Source: Chrysaora quinquecirrha
Taxonomy: Eukaryota > Cnidaria > Scyphozoa > Semaeostomeae > Pelagiidae
DNA: 64,000 bases
Assembly (NCBI GenBank): GCA_014526335.1
Contig: JACTAT010000039.1
Span: 6,254,373 to 6,318,372 of the forward strand
Direction of reading: 5' to 3'
The notes under the pieces are model-generated. The model ran no database searches. It had not been told where the DNA came from and saw only the letters and a program-made list of their open reading frames with translations. Positions 37,181 through 48,695 of the stretch are shown here, piece after piece; position 1 is the stretch's first letter, and the number at the start of each line of letters is the position of its first letter. The position numbers and the translations under genes were made by a program.

Positions 37181-37433
37181 GCAAGCAAGGAAGCAAGCAA
37201 GCAAGCAATCTTTATTTGTTAATGCAGATCAGGGGTTCTGGCAGCTATACAGCTAAGCAGCTTGTACCCCCAGACTGATATTCTAGAACGAATACCCTGG
37301 GTACTCATTTACCGACCTCGGAAGGATGGACAGCTGAGTTGACTGTAGGCTTGTGGAAAGTGATCCCGACGAGATTCGAACCCACGACCTTGCGATCGTG
37401 AGCCGAACGCCTTGACCACTCGGCCACACCACC
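37181..37433 (-). repeat. Full-length tRNA-derived SINE
   Basis: On the minus strand the head begins GGTGGTGTGGCCGAGTGGTC and reaches a near-perfect B box (GTGGGTTCGAATCTC), which is tRNA-like. The body carries CAGCTGTCCATCC, GGTCGGTAAATGAG and CAGGGTATTCG, shared with the copies at 6513 and 23388. The 3' tail is a (GCTT)n run opposite 37181-37208. This is the best-preserved copy of the family. Confidence 0.85.
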
Positions 37434-37624
37434 TTTACAAGCCTTGCCATGCCAAGCCCCTACATGGACCATCAAAGCTCCAAGTTGGGATAATCATGTG
37501 TCCATTTTGATGTCATGGCAACGCTACAGCGCAGTAATTTCAACTATTATGCAGGGAAATGAGGACCCTCCGAGTAGTTTAAGGGTAGAAGCTCTATAGC
37601 ATTGTATTTCTCATGGTGCTGAAA

Positions 37625-37950
37625 CCGTTAAGTCAAAAGGGTTTACTTGTGGATCTATGTGGGTAAACTGTCAACAAGCGGTCAATTCTTGTACTGAAAG
37701 TAGCGTACTACCAACACTACCGTCCAAGCAGGAAGGCATCGTTTATCCTTGTCCATACCGTACCCCAGTTTAGCCCCACCACCCAGCCGTTAAGTCGGAA
37801 GGGTGTGCTTGTAGATCTATGCGGGTAAACTGTCAATAAGCGGTCAATTCTTGTACTGAAAGTAGCGTACTACCGAGAATACCGTCCAAGCAGGAATGCA
37901 TCCTTTATCCTGGTCCATTCCGTACCCCAGTTAAGCCCCACCGCCCCAGC
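37625..37950. repeat. Two-copy direct tandem duplication, 162-bp unit
   Basis: CCGTTAAGTC starts at 37625 and again at 37787. Both copies run through GGTAAACTGTCAA, AGCGGTCAATTCTTGTACTG, AAAGTAGCGTACTACC, ACCGTCCAAGCAGGAA and CCGTACCCCAGTT with roughly 90 percent identity by eye. No coding potential is shared between them. Confidence 0.9.
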
Positions 37951-38005
37951 TTTTGTTGTTATTTGAATTATCTTTTCCCTCCATATGCTTCCCACTGTAA
38001 GTTAG

Positions 38006-38096
38006 CCTGTGCACCAGACCTCCTCCTCTTTAAGGAAAGGGTCTTGCCTTTAATGAAAGGGCCTTTCCTTTAGGAAGAGGAGGTCTGGTGCACAGG
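38006..38096. repeat. Foldback hairpin, 35-bp arms
   Basis: CCTGTGCACCAGACCTCCTC at 38006-38025 and its continuation to 38040 are inverted at 38062-38096 with three or four mismatches, leaving a loop of about 21 bases. It could be the remains of a foldback transposon or an inverted duplication. Confidence 0.85.
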
Positions 38097-38367
38097 TGAT
38101 CCCCCTTGCGTGAATGCGTCAAGCAAGCGATTCCCCTTGCGTGAACCGTCAACAGTTTATTTTTGTGCACAGTGTGCTTGCTCATCTTCAACTTTTGTAT
38201 GCAAATTGATATTTTTTAAGAATTGAAATAATATTCTCATTCAAACGAAAACAAAGATAAACTGACATCACATGAAGAAAGCGGATACTACCTGTGGAGG
38301 ACAAGTCACTGCTTGCCCTGAATTCATCAAATACAGATGGCTGTGAAGTATGGAATATGGAATGGTG

Positions 38368-39406
38368 CAGTAGCGTAGCCAAGGGGGAGCAAGGGGGGCG
38401 GTTGCCCCCCCCAATCGATGAAAAGATGGTGTTTTAGAAAAGTTCATTTCTGCAATAAAATCAGTGGGGGGGGGGTGGGGGTAAGAGAAATTCTAACAAA
38501 CGTTGAGCAATAAATATTTTTCAATGTCGCAAAAGAGTAGAGATATCATCCAACCCTGTCAACCTGCTCGGTTCCAGGAAAGCGTTCTACTACTATTTTT
38601 TATGCGGCAATTAACGCCACGTGTTTACTTTTGTTCAACCCACACGACACGCCCCTCCTGTTGCAATAGGTCTCGACGTGTGAAGGGTTCTAAAGGTACG
38701 GACCTTTCTTGTGTTTTTACGATCCCGTCGGACAGATTTAAAGTTTATTCAAAAGACCTCCCTAGCGTATTCTTGCTGTGGTGAAAAGTGAAAACGTCAA
38801 TCTCCTTTCTCTCGTTGTCGAAATAAAACGAAATAGAATGAAAAGGCAAAACCACGAGAAAATTAGTAGAGTAAACGAAAGATCAGACAACACAATGCAT
38901 GTTTCTAGTAGATAAACGTAGAATGAAAATTTTCACCGTTTGGTATAAGTATTCTTGGCTGGAATGTTCTACATTAACAAGAAAGCAGTGTTTCCAACAA
39001 ACAGGTGAGGTGAGGTGTCTTCGGATATCCCGTATGTAACATCCAGTATGTATGCCAGGCAAGCAAAAAATCATGCAATCTATGCAATTCTAGAGGTTAA
39101 AAAATGAATTTTTTCCCCAGGGGTTCATGCCCCCGGACCCCTCTAGTCTTGTGTGTCTCGCATTAATTAGTTTGAGATATTTCCATGTTTTCATACTAAA
39201 AACGCTTAAACAAGTTTTGTGTTTACAACGTAGATATTTGGTAGCTTTCATGTTTCAAAGCCTGCCAAATATCTTTTATAAAGGGTCGTTTTACGACTTT
39301 TAGAAGGGCAAGGTCCCAAAAAATTTTCCGGGGGCAAGCCCCCGGATCCACATAATTTTTCTTCTTTTGCCCCCCCCCCTAAAGCCCAGACCCTGGCTAC
39401 GCCACC
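38368..39406. mobile_element. Non-autonomous DNA transposon, about 1 kb, family A
   Basis: The left end reads AGTAGCGTAGCCAAGGGGG and the right end GGCTACGCCAC, which is its inverse, bounding about 1040 bases. Inside each end are G-runs and C-runs; near the right end are GAAGGGCAAGGTCCCAAAAA and CCCCCGGATCC. No transposase frame is seen. Shorter relatives are at 49814 and 59801. Confidence 0.75.
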
Positions 39407-40360
39407 CGTTGTGGAGAATGCATTTTGTTCACGTTTTGCTACCTTTTTAAAAACCTTTACATTTCTGGACATGCAGAATGTGCGTTGCCGTTATTGTGAA
39501 ATTTGGGCTGAAAGGAATGCCACGCGTTTTAATGGACTGAGAGGGTGCAGGTGTGAATCGTGTCTACGTAGAGAACAACAATTCTCAATACCGATACCAG
39601 CATGTATGATGGTACCTGACAACAATGCTCAAGAACCTCACTACAGCCTATTGAGCTCTGTTGTTGATACTTGATAACCACGTGGAGGACAATAATCATT
39701 CAGAATCATGCCATGTGATTTTTGTAACGTTTATTCTTTGCGTGAATTTGCTATCTCCCGTGAAAATGGAAAGATGTAGGATCCTTGTCGCGCGAGATTT
39801 GTAGACTAATTTGCATAAACTTCCCTTTAACGAATATGGACAAAACATTACTCTGGACTAACAAGTGAAGGTATCCAAACTAGAAGCACTGGAAGCATGG
39901 GGCAGCTGCCCCCCTCGCCCTCGTAAATTTTCCCATTGTTTTGCCCGAAATTTGTTGCTTCTACCCTCGCCGCCCTGCGCTGCTTCCGGTGCTCTTTATC
40001 CGAACCTGCTCTTCCACATTGTTTAACTTGTTTTACAAATGTTGCGTTCTCATTGGTCAATCTAATATGTAATTTGATGGAAATACAACCTATCAAATCG
40101 TGTCGATGCAAAGCGTTTCGTTGGAAGACTTAAGCAACGAACTTGAGCGGAACAAGAGCACAGACGTCATAACGCTCACTTTTCAACGTTTAGGGCTGAC
40201 GTTCCTTAAAGAACTTTCCCTTGTTGAATTTCGAGATTCCAACTGCGTACTTGCAGAGCCCTTGCTTTCAAAACTTTACAGTATCCATCACACAATTTCT
40301 ATATGATTTCTTTTCAATGCGCATGCATGCAATGTTCGTAATCTTTTCTCTCTTTTACAG

Positions 40361-43300
40361 TGTCAGAAAGTAAAGAAGTTCTCAAAGCTTGTCTACGTCT
40401 ATGTAAAAGCTGGAATCCCAAAACATCGAATCTGCCGTTTCAAAAAGATCTGCCGTGATGAAAAGAAACCTCGGCAGAATAAGAAACCCGTGGAAAAAAA
40501 GAATAAAACCAAATTTGGAGACAGAAAGAGTGTTAAGCAATCAACTCTTTGCAAAGCATGTAAGATCGTCATGGGCACTGTTGAATTTGGAGTCAAATTG
40601 TTCAATTATACTGAACAGAAAACCATCGCATTTATCGAGTCTCTATGCAAATTGTCACCTCTGACAATTCAGTACAAAGTTGTAAGTTAATGAATTTTGG
40701 TTTTTGTTTGTTTTTATTAATTGATTGATTCCACTTATTTCACTTTACTTTTTCTTCTTTTACACTAACAGCATCAGGCTAAACCAATTGCGCCATCTAA
40801 CAATTAAACCATCATCCGCTATGAAGGTTGAATCAGTTGAGCATAGCTCTGAGATCAGCCAGCTAATTGCTTTTCACCGCCTTTCTTGTTTCTGCACATT
40901 CGTTAGTTTTCTGTTTGCGTAGCCGTACTCCCACAATAAAAGCATTAAAAGCTGTCACTTCAGAGTCAGGGAAAAGTTACGGTCACACGGTCATTGACCG
41001 GAGGAAGGTCAGTAAGAACAAAAAAAAATATTTTGCCACACCCAAAACACGCCTGTTTTTCATTGTTTAGTGAGGAAGGTATTCAGGTACTTGTATTTTT
41101 GTCTGGAGGAAGGTTGAACACTTTTCTGGAGTCTGCACTTGAGCAAAAATTGAGGCTACTGCTCTCAGCAGTCCCTTCTTCATCATGGTAAAATCCACGT
41201 TTAAACATTGCGCATTGCTTGAGATTCTCACCTTTTGGGTGAGAGCTGATGTAACATCTTAGAATATTGCTTTTATATGATTTTGCATCTTCAGAGGCTA
41301 GCACTCTCTCTGTTTATTTTAGTGCAAGGTAATAATTGATGAAATAGATCGCGTCTTCCAAATGATTTTAAAAGGAGTTGCACCAGGCAAAATCTGCTAT
41401 ACGCTTGGAATATGTCCCAAAAATGAGACAGCCACTCTGGAACCTCCTTTAACAGAAATATTTGGCAAAGGAATGTTAGAGACACCACTAATAGACAGCT
41501 TACCTTACTACCTGAACAGAGCTATGGAGATTCAAAAGGGATTGCCAATTGTGGCAGAAAAGTACGAGAAATGGGTGAGTAAATTCGCATTTATGTCCGG
41601 AAACATTGACACATTGAGCCAAAATGGAATATCATTTAAACCACCTGTGCGCCTCGTTTTATACGACAGGGTCCCTTTTTCGACGAGAGATAGCGTTGTT
41701 CCCGTCCTCGGGCTTATTCAATCGAAATTTCTGTGAGCCCTTTCAGAGCCTGGGCCCTTAAACAGCTTGGGGGCCCCGCTGGACTCCCTCTCGGCGGTAC
41801 TGCAAGCTCTGTCCATATCTTTTATTGATTGCCTTTTAAATTATCCTTATCTACCTCGAGTATATGCATCTGTTGTGTAGTGAGAGCTACAGGTGTCTCT
41901 ACGTCCTCTCTCGGTGGCTGTCCTTATACTATTGTGAACAGCAAATTGGCCCTGAAAACTATAATCGATTATTCATTAATGACAAACACTCTGTATATAA
42001 GTTTCTAACCTCTATGTTTAAATCTAGCCATTGACCTAAAGCCTAAATTACTTATTTTCCAAATCACTCATTTCTATTTTGCATCTGTTTTAGAGTGAGA
42101 GAAAGAATGAAGTTCAATCGAACACAGTCTGCACATTGTGTTTGACTGTAACGAATCTCATATCAAATTCAATCAAATATGCAAATGCAACAATCGAAGC
42201 CATCGAAGAAGCTGTCAAGCTCATTTGTAACATGCAGCCTGAGCCGATTAAAGGAATCGTAAGAGAATTTCTCGCATTGTTTTCCTCTTTGTCTCTTCAG
42301 GTACTCCTCTCGTGATTTTACCGCACTTATCGCCTCTAACAACCACTAAATGTGTTTAATTGGGAGTTCCAATCTGGCCCCCAGATAGTCGCTACCAAAT
42401 TTTCATTCCAATTCGTTGCAATCTGGGCCTACCAAATATTCAAGTTTCTTCGTCGTGCATTTCTTTGTTTTCTAATCGTTTTCATTTTCTATTACAGTGC
42501 AATGGTTTCGTGTCCAAAATCGATCTGATTGTTCAGTTCATTGAGAAAGGCTTAACACCTGGAGATATTTGCAAGAAACTTGGTTTCTGCCCAAAGGAAA
42601 CGAAAGAGCTAAGCAATGAATCAAAGCAAATAAATCCTGTTCAAAATGCCACTTCTGTTGCACCGTATTGTAAAGTTTGTGACTCCATCGGGAAGGTTTT
42701 CAACCGAGAAATGAAAGATTACAAGAAATCGGCTGGACAAATGAGAAATTATTTGACTGATGTTTGTACCAATACACAGAACACGGAAATACAAGAAAAG
42801 GTTGGTATTCAAAATCGCATCAAGGACAAAGATTTCAAACATGCTACATTCTAAACAGTGTCTTTTCAGATGTTTCGCTAAGGCCTGGCAAAATGTAGGA
42901 GACATATCCCGCAAGACATTGTCCCCTCGATGTTTCCCAGTTTAGCCACCTCGGAAACTTTGTAGCGCAGGAAAAAATTTGTTGCGAGAGACCCGCAAAT
43001 TTCTGGAAGGCAACAAAAACATTTCTTGTCTTCGTGACTCGAGGGACATGTTACTCGCTCGTCGCTCGCTTGCTTAGCCACCGTTGGAGACACACTGAAT
43101 ACAATGTGACGCGCGACATTTCTCCTAGTTAAGCCACAGCTTTATGGTAACTGCCATTATCCAGAATCCAAAATCATGAAAAAGGATCACAGCATATACT
43201 GCTAAACGTATGTAAACCTGTTTGTTGTTGTCGCTGTTCTGGTGGAGACCAGGTTAAGATGACCGGATTTGGAGTCTCAGAGATGAGTCTGGCATGTTGT

Positions 43301-45060
43301 AGCTGAAGAACAACTTCCACTATAGGCTCTGTCTATGTGACCGAGAAATGTATAAAGTCAGTAGTATAACGGTAACAGAAATTATTTGAAAAAGAGAGCT
43401 ATAACCATCAAGATACAGTAAATTAAAGAATTGCTCATGCTAATATTTCACTGTCTTATTCACTACTTATTCTATTTCAGTGTTTGTCAATTGCACCAGT
43501 TCTGTCGATAATAGATGGCATCATTGACAACACGATGAATCCTTCTGTATGCCGAAAATTAGCATGCAACAAAGCAGTAGAAATGGCATCCAGTATCCTG
43601 AGCTCAAACGAGACAACGCCTTGTGAAATTTGCCAATATTTTGTCAAATTGTTCATGAAAAGAATCAAATATTTTGAAGACATCGTTGGAAAATCACTGA
43701 ATGAAATTGATACACTCTGTGGACTGATCGTTTACAAGGAAGTGGCGAAACAAGTGAGTTTTTAATGCTTTACCCCCTGCAAAAACCGTGCGGCTCATTC
43801 ATTGGTTATAAGAGATTGTTTATTTCCAGGGGGTTGTGTTTTATTATTTTCTAATCATACTGTTGGACAAGACTGGACACAGTTTAATAGGCAGTTCTCT
43901 TCACTGTTGTGCCAATTTTATGTTGTTCTCCTTTCATAACCCCCTGCTTACTTCCTCGATCCTACAGTAAACTTATTTGTGTCGAACAATCTACAAATTT
44001 CTAATTTACAATATTTTCTTCGCAGTGTCACTCGGCTGTGAACCGTACCAGAGCTGTCTTCAACGCACTTGTGAAAAAATGAACGCAAAAACGATTTGCA
44101 CCACTTTGTCCTTCTGCCCCAAAATGCAGACGACAGAGGAATCATTGGAGAAATCATTGTATGATGATTTTCTTAAAATCCTGACATCTGGGAATGCGCC
44201 AACTTGTAGCATCTGCAAAATTGCTATAGAGTCAATGCGGGAGACTCAAAATGGCGAAATGGCAAAGAAAACGCTGGAAGAGAGTTGCAAAGGAATGCGA
44301 ATCTTCGCTGGCAAGAAAATGGTATGTTGTATCATTTTTCAAGAAACATTTCAAGGGGAAGCGATGCAACATTTCATACAATTCTCATTCAACATTTTTG
44401 GACCATTTAACAACGTGACAAAACGATTCAACATTGACAATCCAACAGTTGCTCCAACAATTCTTAGCTGATTTGAATGAAACTTTGAATTATCTGACCT
44501 AGGCTAAAGAACCGTTTTTGCCCAAATTGTTTAAGACCTGTTCAGACTTTGTAAAAGTCTGACAAAATGGCTAGAAAAACTCCTATTTCAGCTAAAAATT
44601 ATTAGAACACAAAATTTTCAGTTACCAAAGCATTTGCATGATTCAGTCCACATTTCTTCCTTTGACACTGTTGATAAGAGCGAAAACCATCCTAGAATGA
44701 TGTGAACTCGATATTAGCAATTAGCTCAGGGTTTCAACGTCTTTAAGAGGGGGGCGAACTAGCAAACCGTGAAAGAAAACATGAGCAAGGGTGTTCTAAA
44801 ATTATATAGGGCATTGCAGCATGTTTTAGAAAATCCTGGTGAAGTATCGATGTTATGATTGTAACAGCCTTAAAATTCATATTTGTTTCTAGTGCAAGAA
44901 GCTGTTGAAGCATATGGACACTATTTTGGGTGATAAAGATGCGAAAAAATCGGCTGAAGAGTTATGCAAAGGCATCAAATTATGCAAGAAAGAAGTGCCT
45001 GTAATGCAAGTCTTTAAAGGTATCGTGGACGGCATCAAAGACATGTTTTCCGATTGGTAA
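40361..45060 (+). CDS. Prosaposin-like protein with serial SapB domains, 5'-incomplete
   Basis: Saposins are small Cys-bonded helical proteins that lift lipids from membranes for lysosomal hydrolases or permeabilise membranes. Exons: 40361-40681, 41323-41574, 42094-42258, 42498-42800, 43481-43753, 44026-44321, 44893-45060. All junctions are phase 0, and most exons begin with TGT/TGC, the Cys that opens a SapB second half; an exon typically holds the end of one domain and the start of the next. Repeated motif: C-x(20)-G-x-x-P-x-x-I-C-x-x-L-G-x-CPK. First halves have CxxC with an N-glycosylation site (NYTE, NATI). The first SapB first half and signal peptide are not found upstream. Exon 44026-44321 is 296 bases, one short of a multiple of three. 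Function here (lysosomal or defence) is open. Confidence 0.85.
42876..43137. mobile_element. Possible MITE in saposin-gene intron
   Basis: A locally GC-richer block within intron 42801-43480. Its left end (TGGCAAAATGTAGGAGACAT) and right end (ATTTCTCCTAGTTAAGCCA) are imperfect inverses of each other. No target duplication was identified, so the call is tentative. Confidence 0.35.
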
Positions 45061-48000
45061 ATTCATGCAGTCATCTGCTGCACTTTGCTTACCAAGTGAC
45101 GTTTATTCAAAGGCTATCTTTAAATTATAGAATTACTAAAGGTAATTTTAAGTTAGCCTTCATTCAAAAATTTTCCAGGCAGCTTTTTTCTTATGTTTTT
45201 GCTTGCTGTTAAATATTTGTTATTCTTCACTTTTTTAGATATTTTTACTTTTCTGAACAATAGCACGTTTTGCATCACTCTTCTGTTTGATGAACACTAT
45301 TTGATTTCTTACATTTGTAACATTTTTCTGAATTTTTTAGCTTCATAAACAAAACGTCACGTTTTCGTAGATCCTTGTGGAGAATCTTAGTTTTTGAATG
45401 AAGACTGTTTGAATTTTCTAACTTTTCACGCTAACATAATTTGGACCTGCATTACGATGAATCATATGGGCTTAATGAAACCGCCCGCAGAAACTGATAA
45501 GTGGTGTTCTGGAAGAGACCTCGGTTGCCGCTTGTTTCTTATCTACAATGTATCATCATCATTCAAGCCACGTTTTGAAAGGTTCTTTCGAAATTCGCTG
45601 GTCAACCTAGCTGTCTCACTGCAATTTACAGCGCTTATGTTTAGCTATATCGGAGGTACGTAAAACTTTTCTTCTCAAGTCCTTAACCACATGTTAGCCT
45701 CGTTAAAGTGAATACTTATGTACCCATGGTCGAGCGCATAATATTCATTCAAGTCTGAGACTTAACGCTGCACGTCCTGACTAGCTGCATAGCTGTGTAA
45801 ACCTTTCTAACCTGCGCTTAAGAAAATATTTCGAAATATATATTTGCCTGTGTTAATTGATTGCTTGCTTAGGGACTGTTTTTCAATCAAGTTTAGCTAC
45901 TGCTTTTTTCAGAGTTTATGAAAACTAGCAATCAAGGTATACTTTGCCAATTAAAATAGCTACAAGAGTAAAACCAAGCTTACTACTTATTAAAAATAGT
46001 TCGATTATACAGTACCCATAAAACCTTATGATAACATGCACGTCTCCATACCTTATGTACACAATGCATAAATTTTAAGCATTTACTAAGAGTGTTTGCA
46101 TAGCTAAATGGTGGGTTTTACCGATACGAACACAATGCAAATATATGCAATTTGTGTAAATATGAAATAGTCAACTATTAATTTTCTAATTACAAGACCT
46201 TTCGTCCTTGCCATCTCCGTTTCTTTTGCCAATTAACTTGGCAAATTTCAATTAGAATTCGTTATCCGCTTATTGCGATTCTATAGTTTCAAATCATATC
46301 TAAAGTGCCGCGCGGCATTTCGGATGCTGTTACCTCTGTTTTGCTATCAGTCGGCGACAGGTATCTAATCAATTGATTGCGCAAAATCAGCGATAAGTGT
46401 GGTTGCTGCTTTCGTTGTGTTGAATTAGAATTGAGTACTGGCGCCAAGTTTGGGAGCCTGGACCTTGGTTTTTTTTAGATAGTACGCACGGCTCAATAGC
46501 TCAATATCCCTAAATCACTTTGACTGTGCTTTCTATATAAGGCTTAAATGTTTTCTGGGTAAGAACAGGTTTAAATTCAGAAGAAGACACAAGGTACAGA
46601 GTCACTGCTAGGGAAAGGACTAGATAGCGTTATAGATTTGCGTTATTTTCCATACAGTGGTCTTCTGCGCTAGATACAGAACTCATATCTTATGAAAACA
46701 GCTAGTGTGTTTGCCTATCGATTTATCTATTTGCCCATCCATCTACCTGTCTACAAAAGCCTAGCAGTTTTCCGAAGGATGAACTAATCATTACAAGAAG
46801 AAAACATGAGAGCTTCTTTCTTTGTGAAACTGGAATTCATTTCGCCGTTAACATTTCATCAGTTTTTGCTTTCTTAAGCGTAATTACCTAAATCAAGGCT
46901 ATTCTATTCTAACTTTTATAAACTATCTCTCAATACAGATATCAATTATTTACTGCAGTTTGATGCAATTTAGAAAAAGTGTAATTGCGCTATAGATGGA
47001 TTAAAAGTAGCGGCCTCATCTTAATTAAAGCTATTCACTGTCACGTTGACCACATGCACTGGTGCTCAGATTGTTTATTTGTTTGTAAGAAATTACAAGA
47101 TTCAAAAGATGCAAACCGTTGGATATTGGTAGAGTATGGTGAGAACTTTAGTTGCGCAGTCAGACGTTAGAAGATAACGAGGTATCTATCTATTGCTTTC
47201 ACGAGTTTTCCTTTTATTATTCTTTAGTATATTGGTACAATTTAATATCAATGTTCTTATGTATTACGACCTTCGTTGCTGAATGGATCTTCAACCTGTA
47301 AGCATAACCATCTAGTTATACTCTGGGCCGTGAATCATGCTTAACAAATCAGTTATCTGTACAGATTTCTAGTACAACTACCTCACGAAAAACACAATTG
47401 ACAAAAAATCGTGAATATTCTATTAAGCGATGGTAACGTTTAGGCTTATCATATAAAGCATAAAGCGCTTCTATACTTCGGCATTAACAATCTTTTTGGA
47501 AGATGCCGGCTAGGGGAATTCGTCCACCAGGCTTTAAGGTAACTACCTCTAGCTGGGGATCCAGAGTGGGTAGAATTAACTATTGCTATTGCCGATGGGA
47601 GCTCCATGACTTCAAAGCTTACGAGATTCCTATCGAAACCAAAGGATTTTTGCAAGATTCTTATGAAAACAATAGAGAGTCCATCTGAGGGTGTAACGAG
47701 ATTCGAAGGAGTGTATTGCCCCTCGGCTATTGCTAATGCTAAATCTATTGTAAAAGCTATTACTTAAAGCTTTACTAATCAGCATTCGCAAGACTTAACT
47801 TTGATTTAACAATGCGAAACATTGCCGGTGGTTTGTTACGATACGTAGATAATGTTTTTTCGTATTGTTGGCTTCTTAACTGCCTGCTTACACAATGCTC
47901 TTTGCATATGGACATCAGTTAATAAATAGCTTCCTATACATGTTTGCCCAGCTCAATCTTTTATTTTCAAGGTTTCGCTCTAGCGACTCGTTTCGATATA

Positions 48001-48695
48001 ATCTGTAGTCTCGCGCGGTCGCTCGTACATCTCATTTATCGTAAACGGAATTCTCGGCAATAAAAAGCGTTTTGTTACAGTTCGTTTTAAAATTATTGCA
48101 AACAGTTAATTCGCTTGGCTTTATAAGACGAAAATTGGTAAACAACTTTTCAAAAATGGTCTTTTTAAAGAAATACTGCTTTTTTAGCGTTTAGCTCTAC
48201 GTGTTTTTGCATCTGAGTCGGATTTTCGTGAAGTGTAAAAGAAAAAACATGCTTGCCCTGAAACGCTGCTTTGCTACTCGGCTTGACCTCCGACTGTCGC
48301 ACCCGACTGTGCCTAGCGGTGAAGTCAGACCACAGTTACACAATGTTGAGATAGCTACGAAATTTTTCTGTGAGTGACCCTGGTGACCTCAGAACACATT
48401 GCAATAGATTTCCGACGAAATTTTATCAAATCTGGACAACATTTTGCCGGCTTATTAATTTTTCATCCCCCTTGCCCCCTAAAACTCCCATCGTTAAGAT
48501 TAAAATTATCTTTACGCCGTTTATGTGGGGTCTGGAATGAGTTAAGGACAGCAAGATTGTCATTTTCCTTTTTCTCAATGCAGTAGCTATATAGGCATGC
48601 TAAGATAATCCAAGTTCCTAATACAAGCATCAGTTTTTTTGCAGGCATAAAATGGATGATATGCTGAGTTTCTGACAGTTTCCTTTAGTTTCATC
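45061..48695. other. Intergenic, no gene recognised
   Basis: 3.6 kb, AT-rich, between the saposin-like stop and the signal-peptide exon at 48696. Short open frames at 45394-45663, 46985-47170 and 47503-47688 have no known motif and no clear splice partners. The right end should contain the promoter of the discoidin/PKD/REJ gene. Confidence 0.55.

Larger units (their letters stand above)
36581..40360. other. Repeat-rich spacer between TMEM59 and the saposin-like gene
   Basis: Holds a minus-strand SINE, a 162-bp tandem duplication, a foldback hairpin and a 1-kb inverted-repeat transposon, each listed separately. The 5' exon(s) of the saposin-like gene should lie at its right end, or further upstream, but none could be identified. 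A short frame at 39411-39674 contains a CxxC pair, yet the spacing does not match a SapB domain. Confidence 0.6.

Noticed and set aside
37360..37433. Minus-strand tRNA gene with perfect B box
   Set aside because: It is the head of the SINE at 37181-37433, joined to the family body and tail.
39411..39674. First saposin exon candidate with CxxC
   Set aside because: Cys spacing does not match a SapB first half, and it follows the transposon end without a phase-0 donor.
45394..45663. Possible 89-codon gene after the saposin gene
   Set aside because: No recognisable motif; could be a first exon with a donor near 45656, but no partner exon was found.
47449..47688. Overlapping open frames on both strands
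   Set aside because: Neither has family similarity or splice context; the composition is compatible with chance.
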